Assembly: GCA_017942035.1 (NCBI GenBank)
Contig: JAGAVG010000055.1
Span: 1 to 52,558 of the forward strand
Source of the DNA: a bacterium
GTDB lineage: Bacteria; Cyanobacteriota; Vampirovibrionia; Gastranaerophilales; Gastranaerophilaceae
Direction: 5' to 3'
DNA length: 52,558 bases
A program made the position numbers and the translations under genes. Below, one piece after another: positions 8,957-17,690 of this stretch. Position 1 is the first letter of the stretch, and each line of letters starts with the position of its first letter. The notes beneath the pieces were generated by a model that was not told the DNA's origin, ran no database searches, and saw only the letters and a program-made list of their open reading frames with translations.

Positions 8957-9540
8957 TTTTCCTCCAGATTCTTAAGAAAATTATACCAGAAATAATCGAA
9001 AAATAGCATTTTATGTAAATTTATCTATACAAATGGAGTCCGAACAGCATAAAGAATTGGCAGGCAAGTTAATAGAGGAACAGAAGGCCAGATGTCAGGA
9101 AGGCAGGCTGGTATCGTAAAAAAGACGCTAAGATACTAAGACTTTAAGTTGCTAAGTTCTTTACAAAAAAGCTTTATCCCCTCTCCCCTTGTGGGAGAGG
9201 GTTAGGGTGAGGGGTTAAATAAAAGGCGTTAGGATACTAAGACGTTACGTAATAATATGTCATCTTGAACTCGTTTCAGTCATGGTAAGGATTTACGTCA
9301 TTGCGAGGAGTGCAGCAATCCAGTTAAACAATAGGCGCTAAGTCTTTAAGTCTTTAAGACGTTAAGTTCTTTACTGTAAAGAACTTAGCATCTTATCGTC
9401 CTAACGTCCTACCGTCAAATTCTTCATTGGTAACGTACTTATCGTCTTATCATCCTAAGATACTAAGGCACTAAGGATTTACGTAATGTAATCATGTCAT
9501 ACTGAACATCGGATTGCCCTCCGTATTTCTATATTACAAA
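8957..9540. repeat. Repeat-rich intergenic region
   Basis: No conserved gene seen. Contents: an orphan leader-like ORF (9033-9119, listed separately); a CCCTCTCCC..GGGAGAGGG palindrome with TTAGGGTGAGGGG (9177-9216); a TCATTGCGAGGAGTGCAGCAATCCAG unit near 9298-9323; a 12-bp-arm palindrome TAAGTTCTTTAC / GTAAAGAACTTA (9363-9387); the second copy of the 61-bp unit (9415-9475); and pieces of 'ATGTCAT.CTGAAC' repeats near 9258 and 9494. The same units recur around the prepilin-like genes. Confidence 0.75.
9033..9119 (+). other. Orphan ORF resembling the repeat-derived prepilin leader
   Basis: A 28-codon frame starting ATG, containing LIEEQKARCQEGRLVS. This closely resembles the first residues of the prepilin-like protein at 47971 (IEEQKARGQEGKPISS). 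No pilin follows. It is probably a stray copy of the dispersed repeat in which those prepilin genes start, not a functional gene. Confidence 0.5.
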
Positions 9541-9568
9541 AAACTTCATCTGATACCAGATGAAGTTT
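9541..9568 (-). terminator. Terminator after rpmA
   Basis: Perfect 12-bp stem (AAACTTCATCTG / CAGATGAAGTTT) with a 4-nt loop. A T-run follows on the minus strand, where it ends the rplU-rpmA operon; the plus strand also has a T-run, so it can work both ways. Confidence 0.9.
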
Positions 9569-9625
9569 TTTTATTGAATTATTTGTTGATTGGGCATAAC
9601 AAATTTTCGCCCAACAAGCTTGAAA

Positions 9626-9880
9626 TTAGTTTGCGTAAACGCTAACTTGTTTTCTGTCACGTCTGTGAGGTTCGAATTTTACTGTTCCGTCAATCAACGC
9701 GTATAATGTATCGTCAGATCCGATACCTACGTTGTTTCCAGGATGAACTTTTGTTCCTCTTTGACGCATAATAATGTTTCCAGCCTTAACTGTTTCTCCG
9801 CCGAATTTTTTAACGCCTAAACGCTTCGCTTCGGAGTCACGGCCGTTACGGGTTGAACCCATACCTTTCTTGTGTGCCAT
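9626..9880 (-). CDS. rpmA: 50S ribosomal protein L27
   Basis: 84 residues, the normal length. The N-terminus [20 protein letters not shown] is typical of L27, whose flexible N-terminal tail reaches the peptidyl-transferase centre. There is no Firmicutes-type N-terminal extension. Follows rplU by 47 nt in the usual rplU-rpmA pair and ends at a strong terminator. The obg gene that often follows is absent here. Confidence 0.98.
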   Translation of the reverse strand: MAHKKGMGSTRNGRDSEAKRLGVKKFGGETVKAGNIIMRQRGTKVHPGNNVGIGSDDTLYALIDGTVKFEPHRRDRKQVSVYAN

Positions 9881-9927
9881 TTTATACCTTCTTTCAAATT
9901 ATTTTACTTTTGTGTACCTTGTTTAAA

Positions 9928-10281
9928 TTATTCAGCAGCAGTTTCAGCTGTTGATGCTTTTTTCTGGGCTGAAGTTCTGATTTTGTTAATCATAACTCTT
10001 GTGTAACCCTGTCTGTGGCCTTGTTTTTTTCTATAGCCTTTTTTAGGTCTTTGTTTGTAAACGATGATTTTCTTAGCTTTGCCGTTACCTAAAATAGTTC
10101 CTTCTGCAGAAGCTCCTGAAACGTAAGGCTGACCTACTTTTGATTTTTTACCGTTAACAATCATAACGATTTTGTCAAATACGACTTTGCTGTCTTTTTC
10201 ACCTTCAAGCAGTTCAACGTCTAAGTAACGACCTTCTTCTACTTGATACTGTTTTCCGCCAGTTTCTACAATTGCGTACAT
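9928..10281 (-). CDS. rplU: 50S ribosomal protein L21
   Basis: 117 residues. MYAIVETGGKQYQVEEGRYL and the C-terminal KKGYRKKQGHRQGYT are characteristic of L21, a 23S-rRNA-binding protein. An Ala/Glu-rich tail (KKASTAETAAE) extends past the usual end. First gene of the rplU-rpmA operon, with a leader of about 80 nt from the promoter at 10370-10398. Confidence 0.98.
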   Translation of the reverse strand: MYAIVETGGKQYQVEEGRYLDVELLEGEKDSKVVFDKIVMIVNGKKSKVGQPYVSGASAEGTILGNGKAKKIIVYKQRPKKGYRKKQGHRQGYTRVMINKIRTSAQKKASTAETAAE

Positions 10282-10369
10282 TTTTTCTTCCTTTCATTTG
10301 AGGTTTTCGTAACTCCACAGAAAGTCCGCGGGGTTTTATAAACGAATTACCTAGTATAACATATTCATG

Positions 10370-10398
10370 ATTATCTACTACTCAATATGTCATGTCAA
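10370..10398 (-). promoter_or_regulatory. Promoter of rplU-rpmA
   Basis: On the minus strand TTGACA (10398-10393), a 17-nt spacer and GATAAT (10375-10370). Initiation would fall near 10363, leaving an 80-nt leader before the L21 start at 10281. A near-consensus match, as expected for ribosomal protein genes. Confidence 0.75.
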
Positions 10399-10427
10399 GT
10401 AGTGTTAATATTTATTAAATTTATGTT

Positions 10428-10457
10428 TTGACATTTTTGTTTGAAGTATCATTAACT
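10428..10457 (+). promoter_or_regulatory. Possible promoter immediately before murF
   Basis: TTGACA at 10428-10433. With 17-18 nt spacing the -10 would be ATTAAC or TTAACT (10451-10457), a weak match. That would start transcription at or within a few bases of the murF ATG (10462). No Shine-Dalgarno is visible, so a leaderless message is possible. Confidence 0.35.
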
Positions 10458-10461
10458 TGTT

Positions 10462-11802
10462 ATGAAATTTTTATTAGAAGAATTGATTAGGGCTGCTGGG
10501 GCAGAGGTTAAGGTTAATAGCGCCGATTTATCTTTGGAAACAATGATTTCAACGGATACAAGAACGATAAAAAAGGGTGATTTTTATCTTCCTTTAAAAG
10601 GGGAAAGTTTTGATGGGGAGGCTTTTTTAGATAAAGCAATAAATGCGGGGGCTTGCGGCTGTTTTATTACGGGTGAAAATTACCCTGAAAAAGCTCAGGT
10701 GGTACTAAAAGTTAACGATACAAAAGAGGCTTATTTAAAAATTGCAAATTATGCAAGAAAAAAATATAACCCGAAAACGATTGCCATTACAGGAAGTTCC
10801 GGTAAAACAACTACAAAGGAAATGGTTTACGCGGTTTGTGCTTCCAAATTTAAAACGCAAAAAACGCTTTCAAATCATAATAACGAAATCGGTTGTTGTC
10901 AGACAATTCTCGGGATGCCGGAAGGTTGTGAAGTTTTGATAGTTGAGATGGGAATGCGCGGATTTAAAGAGATTGAACCGTTATCGCTAACGGCAGAACC
11001 TGATATTGCAATTATTACAAATGCCGGCTCCGCTCATATCGGAAGGTTGGGTAGTCTTGATAATATTGCGATTGCAAAATGTGAAATTACTGCCGGATTG
11101 AAAAATGATGGAATTTTGATTGCAAACGCTTGTGAAAGGCTTAGAAAGTTTGCAAAATTTGAGGGTGAAAAGCTGTTTTATTCAATAAATGATGTTAAAA
11201 TTCTTGAAATGAAAGCCGGATATACAAAATTTGAATACAAAAAAGAAATTTATGAACTCAATGTAGAAGGGGAATATAACGTTGAGAATTCCCTTGCGGC
11301 AATAGAAGCCGGCAGGTGTCTTGGTATGAGTTATGAAGAAATAAAAGCCGGACTTTTGACGTATAAACCTATCGAAAAACGTTGGGAAGTTGAGGAAATC
11401 AGGAATTTTAAGGTTATAAATGACAGTTATAACGCAAATCCTGAATCAATGAAGGCTTCGGTTTCAACTTTTGTGAAATTATATGAAAATCCTTTTGTAA
11501 TCCTCGGCGATATGGGGGAATTAGGAGAGAATGAGGTTGAAATTCACAAGTCTGTCGGAGAGTATTTGGCAAAGACTGTGTCGAGAAATGTTAAATTTTT
11601 AACAGTTGGGAAACTTTCTGTATATATTGCTCAAATTCTTGAAAATAGCGGATTTGCGGTAAAAAGTTTTGTTAATAACAAAGATGCTGCACTTTACATT
11701 GTTGAAAATGTAAATGCGGGTACTACAATATTCTTAAAAGCATCCAGAGCGATGAAATTTGAAGAAATAATATCTGATTTAAAGGGAGAGATTAAGTTAT
11801 GA
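10462..11802 (+). CDS. murF: UDP-N-acetylmuramoyl-tripeptide--D-alanyl-D-alanine ligase
   Basis: 446 residues. A cytoplasmic Mur ligase that adds D-Ala-D-Ala to the UDP-MurNAc-tripeptide using ATP. The N-terminal substrate domain has STDTRTIKKGDFYLPLKG, followed by the P-loop GSSGKTTTKE (residues 111-120), SNHNNEIG, and the C-terminal domain with NDSYNANPESM. The N-terminus fits the family exactly from the ATG at 10462, although no ribosome site is visible. First gene of a compact murF-mraY-murD-ftsW-murG run with overlapping junctions (ATGA with mraY). Confidence 0.96.
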   Translation: MKFLLEELIRAAGAEVKVNSADLSLETMISTDTRTIKKGDFYLPLKGESFDGEAFLDKAINAGACGCFITGENYPEKAQVVLKVNDTKEAYLKIANYARKKYNPKTIAITGSSGKTTTKEMVYAVCASKFKTQKTLSNHNNEIGCCQTILGMPEGCEVLIVEMGMRGFKEIEPLSLTAEPDIAIITNAGSAHIGRLGSLDNIAIAKCEITAGLKNDGILIANACERLRKFAKFEGEKLFYSINDVKILEMKAGYTKFEYKKEIYELNVEGEYNVENSLAAIEAGRCLGMSYEEIKAGLLTYKPIEKRWEVEEIRNFKVINDSYNANPESMKASVSTFVKLYENPFVILGDMGELGENEVEIHKSVGEYLAKTVSRNVKFLTVGKLSVYIAQILENSGFAVKSFVNNKDAALYIVENVNAGTTIFLKASRAMKFEEIISDLKGEIKL

Positions 11803-12779
11803 TAATGTTGGCAGTGGCATTTTTATTAGGATTGATACTATGTCTGTTATTCGGTGTGCCATATATTGATTTTTTAAAAAAGAAAATGGTTGGTCAGTAT
11901 ATTAAAGATCTGGCGCCGGAATCTCACATGCAAAAGGCTGGAACCCCTACAACCGGCGGTGTTTTTATAATTCTAGCCGTAATATTATCTTCTGTCGTTG
12001 TTCTTGCATTGGCGCAAAGACTTTCAACAGAAGCGTTAATAATTATCTTAACCCTGGTCTTTTATTCAATTGCCGGATTTCAGGATGATTATTTAAAGAT
12101 AAAACAAAAGAAAAATGATGGGTTATCAGCTCGCGGTAAACTATTAAGACAGGTTGCGATTGCGCTTTTGCCGACACTTTACTTAATGATGACAAACCAT
12201 TCGGCCGGAGATTTTACAATCGGGCATTATGTATTGCATTTGGGCTGGTGGTATCCATTGCTTGCTGTATTTATCATAACAGGAGCTTCAAATGCTTATA
12301 ACCTTACTGACGGCTTAGACGGACTTGCCGCATCGACAGGGATGTTTGCATTTTTTGCCTGCTCTATAATCGCTTTATTTTCCGGACATCCAGAGGTTGC
12401 AATCATTGCATCAGCAGTTGCCGGCGCATTGTTAGGCTTCTTATATTATAATAAACCTAAGTCACAGGTGTTTATGGGCGATACAGGTTCTCTGGCACTC
12501 GGCGGACTTTTAGGAACGCTTGCGGTTATGGGCAAATTTGAGTTTTTGCTTATTTTTATCGGCGGAATTTTTGTGATGGAAACTTTATCTGTAATTATTC
12601 AGGTTGCAAGTTTTAAATCGACCGGAAAAAGAGTTTTTAAAATGGCTCCTATTCACCATCATTTCGAACTTTGCGGATGGAGTGAGAAAAAAGTTGTTAC
12701 TGTTTTTGCAATTGTATCAGCAGTTCTTGCGGCATTTGCACTTGTATTATTTTATTTGTTTAGCAGAGGAATTATATAG
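11799..12779 (+). CDS. mraY: Phospho-N-acetylmuramoyl-pentapeptide-transferase
   Basis: 326 residues, about ten membrane helices. It transfers phospho-MurNAc-pentapeptide to undecaprenyl phosphate, making lipid I. Key motifs: the aspartate pair in GFQDDYLKIKQKKNDGLSAR (D96, D97), NAYNLTDGLDGLA with the catalytic aspartate, GDTGSLALGG, and APIHHHFE. The start overlaps the murF stop as ATGA. Slightly shorter than the E. coli enzyme but complete. Confidence 0.96.
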   Translation: MIMLAVAFLLGLILCLLFGVPYIDFLKKKMVGQYIKDLAPESHMQKAGTPTTGGVFIILAVILSSVVVLALAQRLSTEALIIILTLVFYSIAGFQDDYLKIKQKKNDGLSARGKLLRQVAIALLPTLYLMMTNHSAGDFTIGHYVLHLGWWYPLLAVFIITGASNAYNLTDGLDGLAASTGMFAFFACSIIALFSGHPEVAIIASAVAGALLGFLYYNKPKSQVFMGDTGSLALGGLLGTLAVMGKFEFLLIFIGGIFVMETLSVIIQVASFKSTGKRVFKMAPIHHHFELCGWSEKKVVTVFAIVSAVLAAFALVLFYLFSRGII

Positions 12780-12781
12780 TG

Positions 12782-14134
12782 ATGACACAGTTTAAGGATA
12801 AAAAGGTCTTAGTTTTAGGACTTTCAAAAAGCGGTATTTCGGCAGCTAAAATGCTTGCAGGACACGGTGCAAAAGTTTTTTTAACGGAGAGCAGAGAGCA
12901 GAAATTTGAAGATATTCAAAAAATTGCTGATTTGAAATCTTATGGTGTCGAAGTTGAGATGGGCGGACATAGCAATAAATTTCTTGAAGGTGTTGATATT
13001 GCGGTGACAAGTCCCGGAATTCCTCCGCATTCTGAAATTATCCAGCGTTTGAAAGCTTCTAATGTCAAAGTTATATCAGAAATTGAAGCTGCTTATTTGG
13101 AGAGTGTAACTCCGTTTATTGCAATAACCGGAACAAATGGTAAAACGACAACAACGGCGTTAACAGATTTTATTTTTAAAACTAAGTTTAATAGTGAAGC
13201 CTGCGGAAATTACGGACTTCCGCCTTGCGATTTAGTTGATAAACATCTGGATTATTATATTTGCGAATGTAGTTCATTCCAGTTAGAGACGACAGAAAAT
13301 TTCACGCCTAAAATTTCTGTTTGGACTAATTTTACACCTGATCATATTGATTGGCATCAAGGATTGGAGAATTATTTCAAGGCAAAAGCAAAAATTTTCA
13401 CCGGCAGACAGACTCCGGCTTATTCGGTTTTGAATGCGAAGGATGAAAAACTTCTTGAATTTTCAAAAACTTGCGGCGGAAAAGTTTTTCTTTTCGGAGA
13501 AAATATTGGCGAGAATTGCTGTTATGTTGAAGACGGTATGATATATTTCAAAAAAGACGGATTAACGGAGCCAGTTATAGGATTAGCGGACTGTCCGCTC
13601 ATCGGAGAGCACAATTATCAGAATATCGAGTGTGCAATAATTTGCGCGAAACTCGAAGGGATTGAAAATAACAACATAAAGCGCGCAATTATGGAATTTA
13701 AAGTTCCTGAGCATAGATTAGAAAAATTTGCGTTTAATGAAAACACCGTTTTCTACAATGATTCAAAAGCTACAAACCCTGAAGCCTCACTTGTTGCAAT
13801 AAATTCTTTTAAAGAAGGTTCTGATGTCGTTTTAATAGCTGGCGGAAGAGATAAAAATACAGACTTAAAAGAGTTTTGTGAGGCGATAAAAAAACATATT
13901 AAAACTGTTATTTTAATCGGCGAAGCCGCTCAAAGATTTGAAGAAAATCTTCTTGCAAACGGTTTTTCCAACATAATAAAGGAAAGTTCAATGGAAAGCG
14001 CAATTGACAGAGCAATTTCATTGAAGCCGGAAGTTGTGTTGTTGTCGCCGGCATGCGCAAGTTTTGACATGTTTTCAGGATATGAACAGAGAGGAAAGGT
14101 TTTTAAAGAATATGTCTTATCAAAACTCAAATAG
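12782..14134 (+). CDS. murD: UDP-N-acetylmuramoylalanine--D-glutamate ligase
   Basis: 450 residues. Adds D-glutamate to UDP-MurNAc-L-alanine. Motifs: the N-terminal Rossmann loop VLGLSKSGISAAK, ATP P-loop ITGTNGKTTTT (near residue 117), CSSFQLE, PDHIDWH, EHRLE, NDSKATNPEA and LLSPACASFDMF. An in-frame GTG at 12779 overlaps the mraY TAG; the ATG at 12782 is equally placed behind AGAGGAA, so the two starts differ by only one residue. Confidence 0.96.
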   Translation: MTQFKDKKVLVLGLSKSGISAAKMLAGHGAKVFLTESREQKFEDIQKIADLKSYGVEVEMGGHSNKFLEGVDIAVTSPGIPPHSEIIQRLKASNVKVISEIEAAYLESVTPFIAITGTNGKTTTTALTDFIFKTKFNSEACGNYGLPPCDLVDKHLDYYICECSSFQLETTENFTPKISVWTNFTPDHIDWHQGLENYFKAKAKIFTGRQTPAYSVLNAKDEKLLEFSKTCGGKVFLFGENIGENCCYVEDGMIYFKKDGLTEPVIGLADCPLIGEHNYQNIECAIICAKLEGIENNNIKRAIMEFKVPEHRLEKFAFNENTVFYNDSKATNPEASLVAINSFKEGSDVVLIAGGRDKNTDLKEFCEAIKKHIKTVILIGEAAQRFEENLLANGFSNIIKESSMESAIDRAISLKPEVVLLSPACASFDMFSGYEQRGKVFKEYVLSKLK

Positions 14135-15305
14135 ATATGATAATTATAAAAATTCCGATAAGCCGTATTATGTAAGCAAACTTTCAGCTCCGGATATGAC
14201 GCTGTTGATAATTGTTGCATTCCTTGTAATAATCGGATTTCTGGCAATTTTTTCTGCTACAGCTCCAAAATGTCTTGAAGAAGGCGTAAATCCGATGGCT
14301 TTTTTGATAAAGCAGATTGCGGCCTTTGTTATAGGCTTTTTTGCGTTGAAATATTTCAGCAATTACGATTACAAAAAACTTCCGCAATGGAATAATATTG
14401 TTTCTTACGGAATTATACTTCTTTTGTTTCTTGTTGATTTCACCCCGCTCGGGGCAACTGTTAACGGCGCAACCCGATGGATTAACCTCGGCGGAATTCA
14501 AATTCAGCCTTCGGAATTCTCAAAACTGGGCGTTTGTATGCTTTTAGCCAGTGCATTTTTACATGATGCGGATATTATAGACAAAAAAAAGTGGACGTCA
14601 GCTTTTATTCCGATACTAATTATGGTCGGATTAATTTATAAACAGCCGAATTTAAGTATGATAATCCTATTGCTTGCAACGTCAGTTGTTATGTTTGCGG
14701 CAGCCGGAGGATCTAAAAAACTGTTTTTTAGCTGTGTTGCCGGTGGATTAGGAGCATTGCTTGTCGCATCAACTAAAATCTTGCACGGGTACCAGATTCA
14801 GCGTCTTGTAACCTGGGTCAATCCCGAATCAGACCCGCAGGGCGCAGGTTATAATATTATTCAATCTCTTATTGCTTTTGCCTCCGGTGGGTTAAGCGGA
14901 GTCGGCTATGGCGGATCTATTCAAAAACTTTCTTACCTTCCGGAATGTCATACCGATTTTATATTTGCCGTAATTGCCGAAGAACTCGGACTTGTTGGAT
15001 CTATACTTGTTATCGGATTGTTTTTTATGTTTATATACCGCGGATTTTTAATTGCCGCAAGATGTCCTGATATTTATGGAAAACTCCTCGCTATTGGTTT
15101 GACTTTTACAATAGGTTTTCAGGCCTTTTTGAATATGAGTGTTGCAAGTTCTTTCCTGCCGACAACCGGTGTTCCTCTCCCATTTATAAGCTATGGAGGG
15201 TCATCTCTAATCGTTTCTTTGACAATGGTTGGAATTTTGTTAAATATATCTAAAAAACGAATTAAAATGATAAAAGGAGAAAATAATTTTGGCAAAGCAA
15301 AATAG
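14112..15305 (+). CDS. ftsW: FtsW/RodA-family lipid II polymerase (FtsW)
   Basis: 397 residues, SEDS family, multiple membrane helices; polymerises glycan strands in the divisome with a partner class B PBP. Motifs: NGATRWINLGGIQIQPSEFSKL, TDFIFAVIAEELGLVG, LPTTGVPLPFISYGGSS. The open frame extends upstream inside murD, but the ATG at 14112 gives the normal cytoplasmic tail and overlaps the murD end by 23 nt. Context between murD and murG supports FtsW over RodA. The soluble tail (YQNSNRYDNYKNSDKPYY) is polar and Tyr/Asn-rich. Confidence 0.93.
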   Translation: MSYQNSNRYDNYKNSDKPYYVSKLSAPDMTLLIIVAFLVIIGFLAIFSATAPKCLEEGVNPMAFLIKQIAAFVIGFFALKYFSNYDYKKLPQWNNIVSYGIILLLFLVDFTPLGATVNGATRWINLGGIQIQPSEFSKLGVCMLLASAFLHDADIIDKKKWTSAFIPILIMVGLIYKQPNLSMIILLLATSVVMFAAAGGSKKLFFSCVAGGLGALLVASTKILHGYQIQRLVTWVNPESDPQGAGYNIIQSLIAFASGGLSGVGYGGSIQKLSYLPECHTDFIFAVIAEELGLVGSILVIGLFFMFIYRGFLIAARCPDIYGKLLAIGLTFTIGFQAFLNMSVASSFLPTTGVPLPFISYGGSSLIVSLTMVGILLNISKKRIKMIKGENNFGKAK

Positions 15306-16419
15306 GTCTTGTATTTTCGTTTCAGGCGGAGGAACCGGCGGGCATATCTATCCGGCAATTGCCATTTGTGATGAAATAAAGAAAAGGGACTTGTACGATA
15401 TTTTTTATATCGGAAACCCTCAAAATATGGAATATGGAATTGTTAAAGAAAAAGGTTTCAATTTTTTGCCTGTAAAAGTTAAAGGAATGCCGCGGCAGTT
15501 AAGTTTTTCGCTTTTAAAATGGTGTTTTCAGTTAATGATTGCCGTTTTTCAATCCTTGGTATATCTTTTGAAATATAGACCTGTTGCTGTATTTGGGACA
15601 GGAGGATATGTCTCTGCCCCTGTTTTAATAGCTTGCTCCGTTTTTAAATTTTTGCATATACCTTTTATGATGCACGATTGCGACGCCCAGCCGGGACTTG
15701 TTACAAGAAAAATTTCACCTTATGCAAAGTGCGTTTCTCTCGCATTTGAAGGGGCTAAGAAATTTATTAATAATAAAAATGTGTTCGTGTATGGCAACCC
15801 GATAAGAGAAGATTTTAAAACCCTCTCAAAATCAGATGCGCGTAAAGACCTGAACCTCGAAGATAAACTCACCATCTGCATAACCGGCGGGTCTCAAGGC
15901 GCAAAATCTATTAATAATGCGGCATGTGCAATACTGAAAAAACTTTCGCAAAATAATATTCAGGTGATTTTTCAGACCGGAAGAAGAAATTTTGAAAAGG
16001 TTATAGAAACTTTATTGATAAATTTTCCAGACTACGAGCGTGACAAAAATCTTGTTATCAGACCTTATTTTTCTGAAATGTCAAAAGCCTTAAAAGCCTC
16101 TGATATTGTTGTTTCAAGGGCAGGTTCATTAAGCCTTTCCGAAATCTGTGCAGTCCCTGCGGCTCCGATTTTAATCCCTTATCCTTATGCAGCTGCCGAC
16201 CATCAGAGAAAAAATGCTCAATTCTTAACTGATAAGAATGCCGCGATTTATATAGAAGATTCATCTTTGACTTCTGAAGTTTTGTTACAAAACATTTTAA
16301 CATTAGTTAATGACGAAAATCTTCTCAATACCTTGAAATCAAACGCTTTTCAGCTTGCAAATTATGACGCGGTGTCTCAGATTACTGATAAACTGTTCTC
16401 GATTGTAAAGAAAAGTTAA
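15289..16419 (+). CDS. murG: UDP-GlcNAc:undecaprenyl-PP-MurNAc-pentapeptide GlcNAc transferase
   Basis: 376 residues, GT28 family; makes lipid II on the inner face of the membrane. Motifs: SGGGTGGHIYPAIAI near the N-terminus, GTGGYVSAP, ITGGSQGAKSINNA, and ILIPYPYAAADHQRKNA in the UDP-GlcNAc site. Starts at TTG (15289) behind a strong AAAGGAG and overlaps the ftsW end by 17 nt. Last gene of the murein run; no terminator follows, and a 161-nt AT-rich gap leads to the next gene. Confidence 0.95.
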   Translation: MAKQNRSCIFVSGGGTGGHIYPAIAICDEIKKRDLYDIFYIGNPQNMEYGIVKEKGFNFLPVKVKGMPRQLSFSLLKWCFQLMIAVFQSLVYLLKYRPVAVFGTGGYVSAPVLIACSVFKFLHIPFMMHDCDAQPGLVTRKISPYAKCVSLAFEGAKKFINNKNVFVYGNPIREDFKTLSKSDARKDLNLEDKLTICITGGSQGAKSINNAACAILKKLSQNNIQVIFQTGRRNFEKVIETLLINFPDYERDKNLVIRPYFSEMSKALKASDIVVSRAGSLSLSEICAVPAAPILIPYPYAAADHQRKNAQFLTDKNAAIYIEDSSLTSEVLLQNILTLVNDENLLNTLKSNAFQLANYDAVSQITDKLFSIVKKS

Positions 16420-16580
16420 GCATATAGTATTGCTAAATATTAAAAAGCATGTTAAAATGAATATATTAAGTTAGAGTTGTTTTTTATTTAATATCATTTA
16501 TTGTGAGGAGCGACTGATTTTTTTATTAACCGATAGGAATTGTTGTTTGAGATATTTTATTTAATTAAGAGGCTATAATT

Positions 16581-17690
16581 ATGTATGTAAACAAGTGTAT
16601 CAAATGTGGTCGTGAGTTTGAAACGAAAAACCCCAAAAGAGTTATCTGTCCGGATTGTTTGTATCCGGATAAAAAGATGATGGTTAACCCATCCGAAAAT
16701 GTTCAACCGCAGGAATCTGAAAATACCCCGCAAAAACCGGCTGAGACAATGAATAGCTACAGCAGTGAAAATGTTCCGCGCTATTATAGTGCAGGCGGAA
16801 ATGATGAAAGATATGAGCGCCCGCAGAGAAATAATTACAATCAAGGTTATTCAAGAGATAATCAAGGTTATAGAAACAATTATAACAGACCTCAGAATAA
16901 TCGCGGAAATTATAATAACAATCGCCAACAGGGCGGCTATAACAGAGGTGGTTACAATAATAACCGACCGCAAAATAACCGCGGAGGATACAACAACAAT
17001 CGCCAGCAGGGCGGCTACAACAGAGGCGGATACAATAACAACAGACCTCAGAACAACCGTTTCAACAACAGACGTCCGATGCAAAACCGTAATAGAGCTC
17101 CAAAACAGCTTCTTGTAAGTAAAGAGCAGCTCGAACAGATAGAATTGTTGTATAAATTGATGCTTCCGCTGCCAAATCCGGATGCGCATGATGTTATCGG
17201 GGAAAAAATCGGGTTGGAACCAAGAAAAGTTTTCTTCGGAATTAACCTTGTAAGACAAAAAATGATGCTCCCGAAATTGCCGTTCCCGAAAAGAAAACTG
17301 GCAATTTCTCCGGATCAGTTATTTGCGATAAAGAATTTGTATGAACCTTTGCTTCCGCTCCCTCCAATCGGATGTCACAAGATTATCGCGGCGCAATTGA
17401 AAATGGATGAGTGGAGAGTGCATGTCGGTATAAAACTGATAAGAGCACAAATGGGATTGGAACGTTGGAATCCGGATAGAGCTGATGCACCTGAAGAGTA
17501 CAGAAATCAGGCCTCTTCAAGTTCTAATGCAGAAGTTGAAAACGCTGAGCAAACTCCGTCAAAGAAAACAAAGGCCAAAAAGGTTAAGTCTGAAGCTCCG
17601 GAAACTGAACCGGCCGCTGAAATTACAGAAGAACCGGCTGAAAAACCTAAACGTGGAAGAAAGAAAAAAACTGAAGAAACTGCTGAGTAA
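16581..17690 (+). CDS. Zinc-ribbon, Asn/Gly/Arg-rich low-complexity protein with two HTH-like repeats
   Basis: 369 residues; I do not recognise the family. In order: a zinc ribbon with CxxC pairs at C6/C9 and C23/C26; a Pro/Ser/Glu linker; an intrinsically disordered N/Q/R/G/Y-rich stretch (about 80-172) containing a 26-residue tandem repeat (near 111 and 137) with many RGG/NRG units; two homologous helical repeats (about 176-238 and 239-298) sharing 'L(5)LPLP..., ...IG/AQ...W/KV..GI.L.R..M', each with a helix-turn-helix look; and a Glu/Lys tail ending KPKRGRKKK. This suggests nucleic-acid, possibly RNA, binding and condensate formation. Its TAA overlaps the rimM ATG, linking it to ribosome maturation genes. 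Start chosen by AGAGG at 16567-16571. Confidence 0.75.
   Translation: MYVNKCIKCGREFETKNPKRVICPDCLYPDKKMMVNPSENVQPQESENTPQKPAETMNSYSSENVPRYYSAGGNDERYERPQRNNYNQGYSRDNQGYRNNYNRPQNNRGNYNNNRQQGGYNRGGYNNNRPQNNRGGYNNNRQQGGYNRGGYNNNRPQNNRFNNRRPMQNRNRAPKQLLVSKEQLEQIELLYKLMLPLPNPDAHDVIGEKIGLEPRKVFFGINLVRQKMMLPKLPFPKRKLAISPDQLFAIKNLYEPLLPLPPIGCHKIIAAQLKMDEWRVHVGIKLIRAQMGLERWNPDRADAPEEYRNQASSSSNAEVENAEQTPSKKTKAKKVKSEAPETEPAAEITEEPAEKPKRGRKKKTEETAE

Noticed and set aside
9298-9323. Insertion sequence or transposase linked to the TTGCGAGC repeats
   Set aside because: The units are short and have no ORF; they resemble REP-like sequences common in many bacteria.
10282-10461. Riboswitch-like leader before rplU
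   Set aside because: The 80-nt leader has a promoter and GC-rich patch but no recognisable conserved fold.
14034-14111. An earlier start for ftsW inside murD
   Set aside because: The extra 26 residues (Cys/Arg-rich) do not fit the family; ATG 14112 gives a usual cytoplasmic tail.
16851-17258. Minus-strand ORF and CRISPR-like periodicity inside the zinc-ribbon gene
   Set aside because: The repeats are in frame with the plus-strand protein, encode a 26-residue unit and have no unique spacers; the minus ORF is a shadow.
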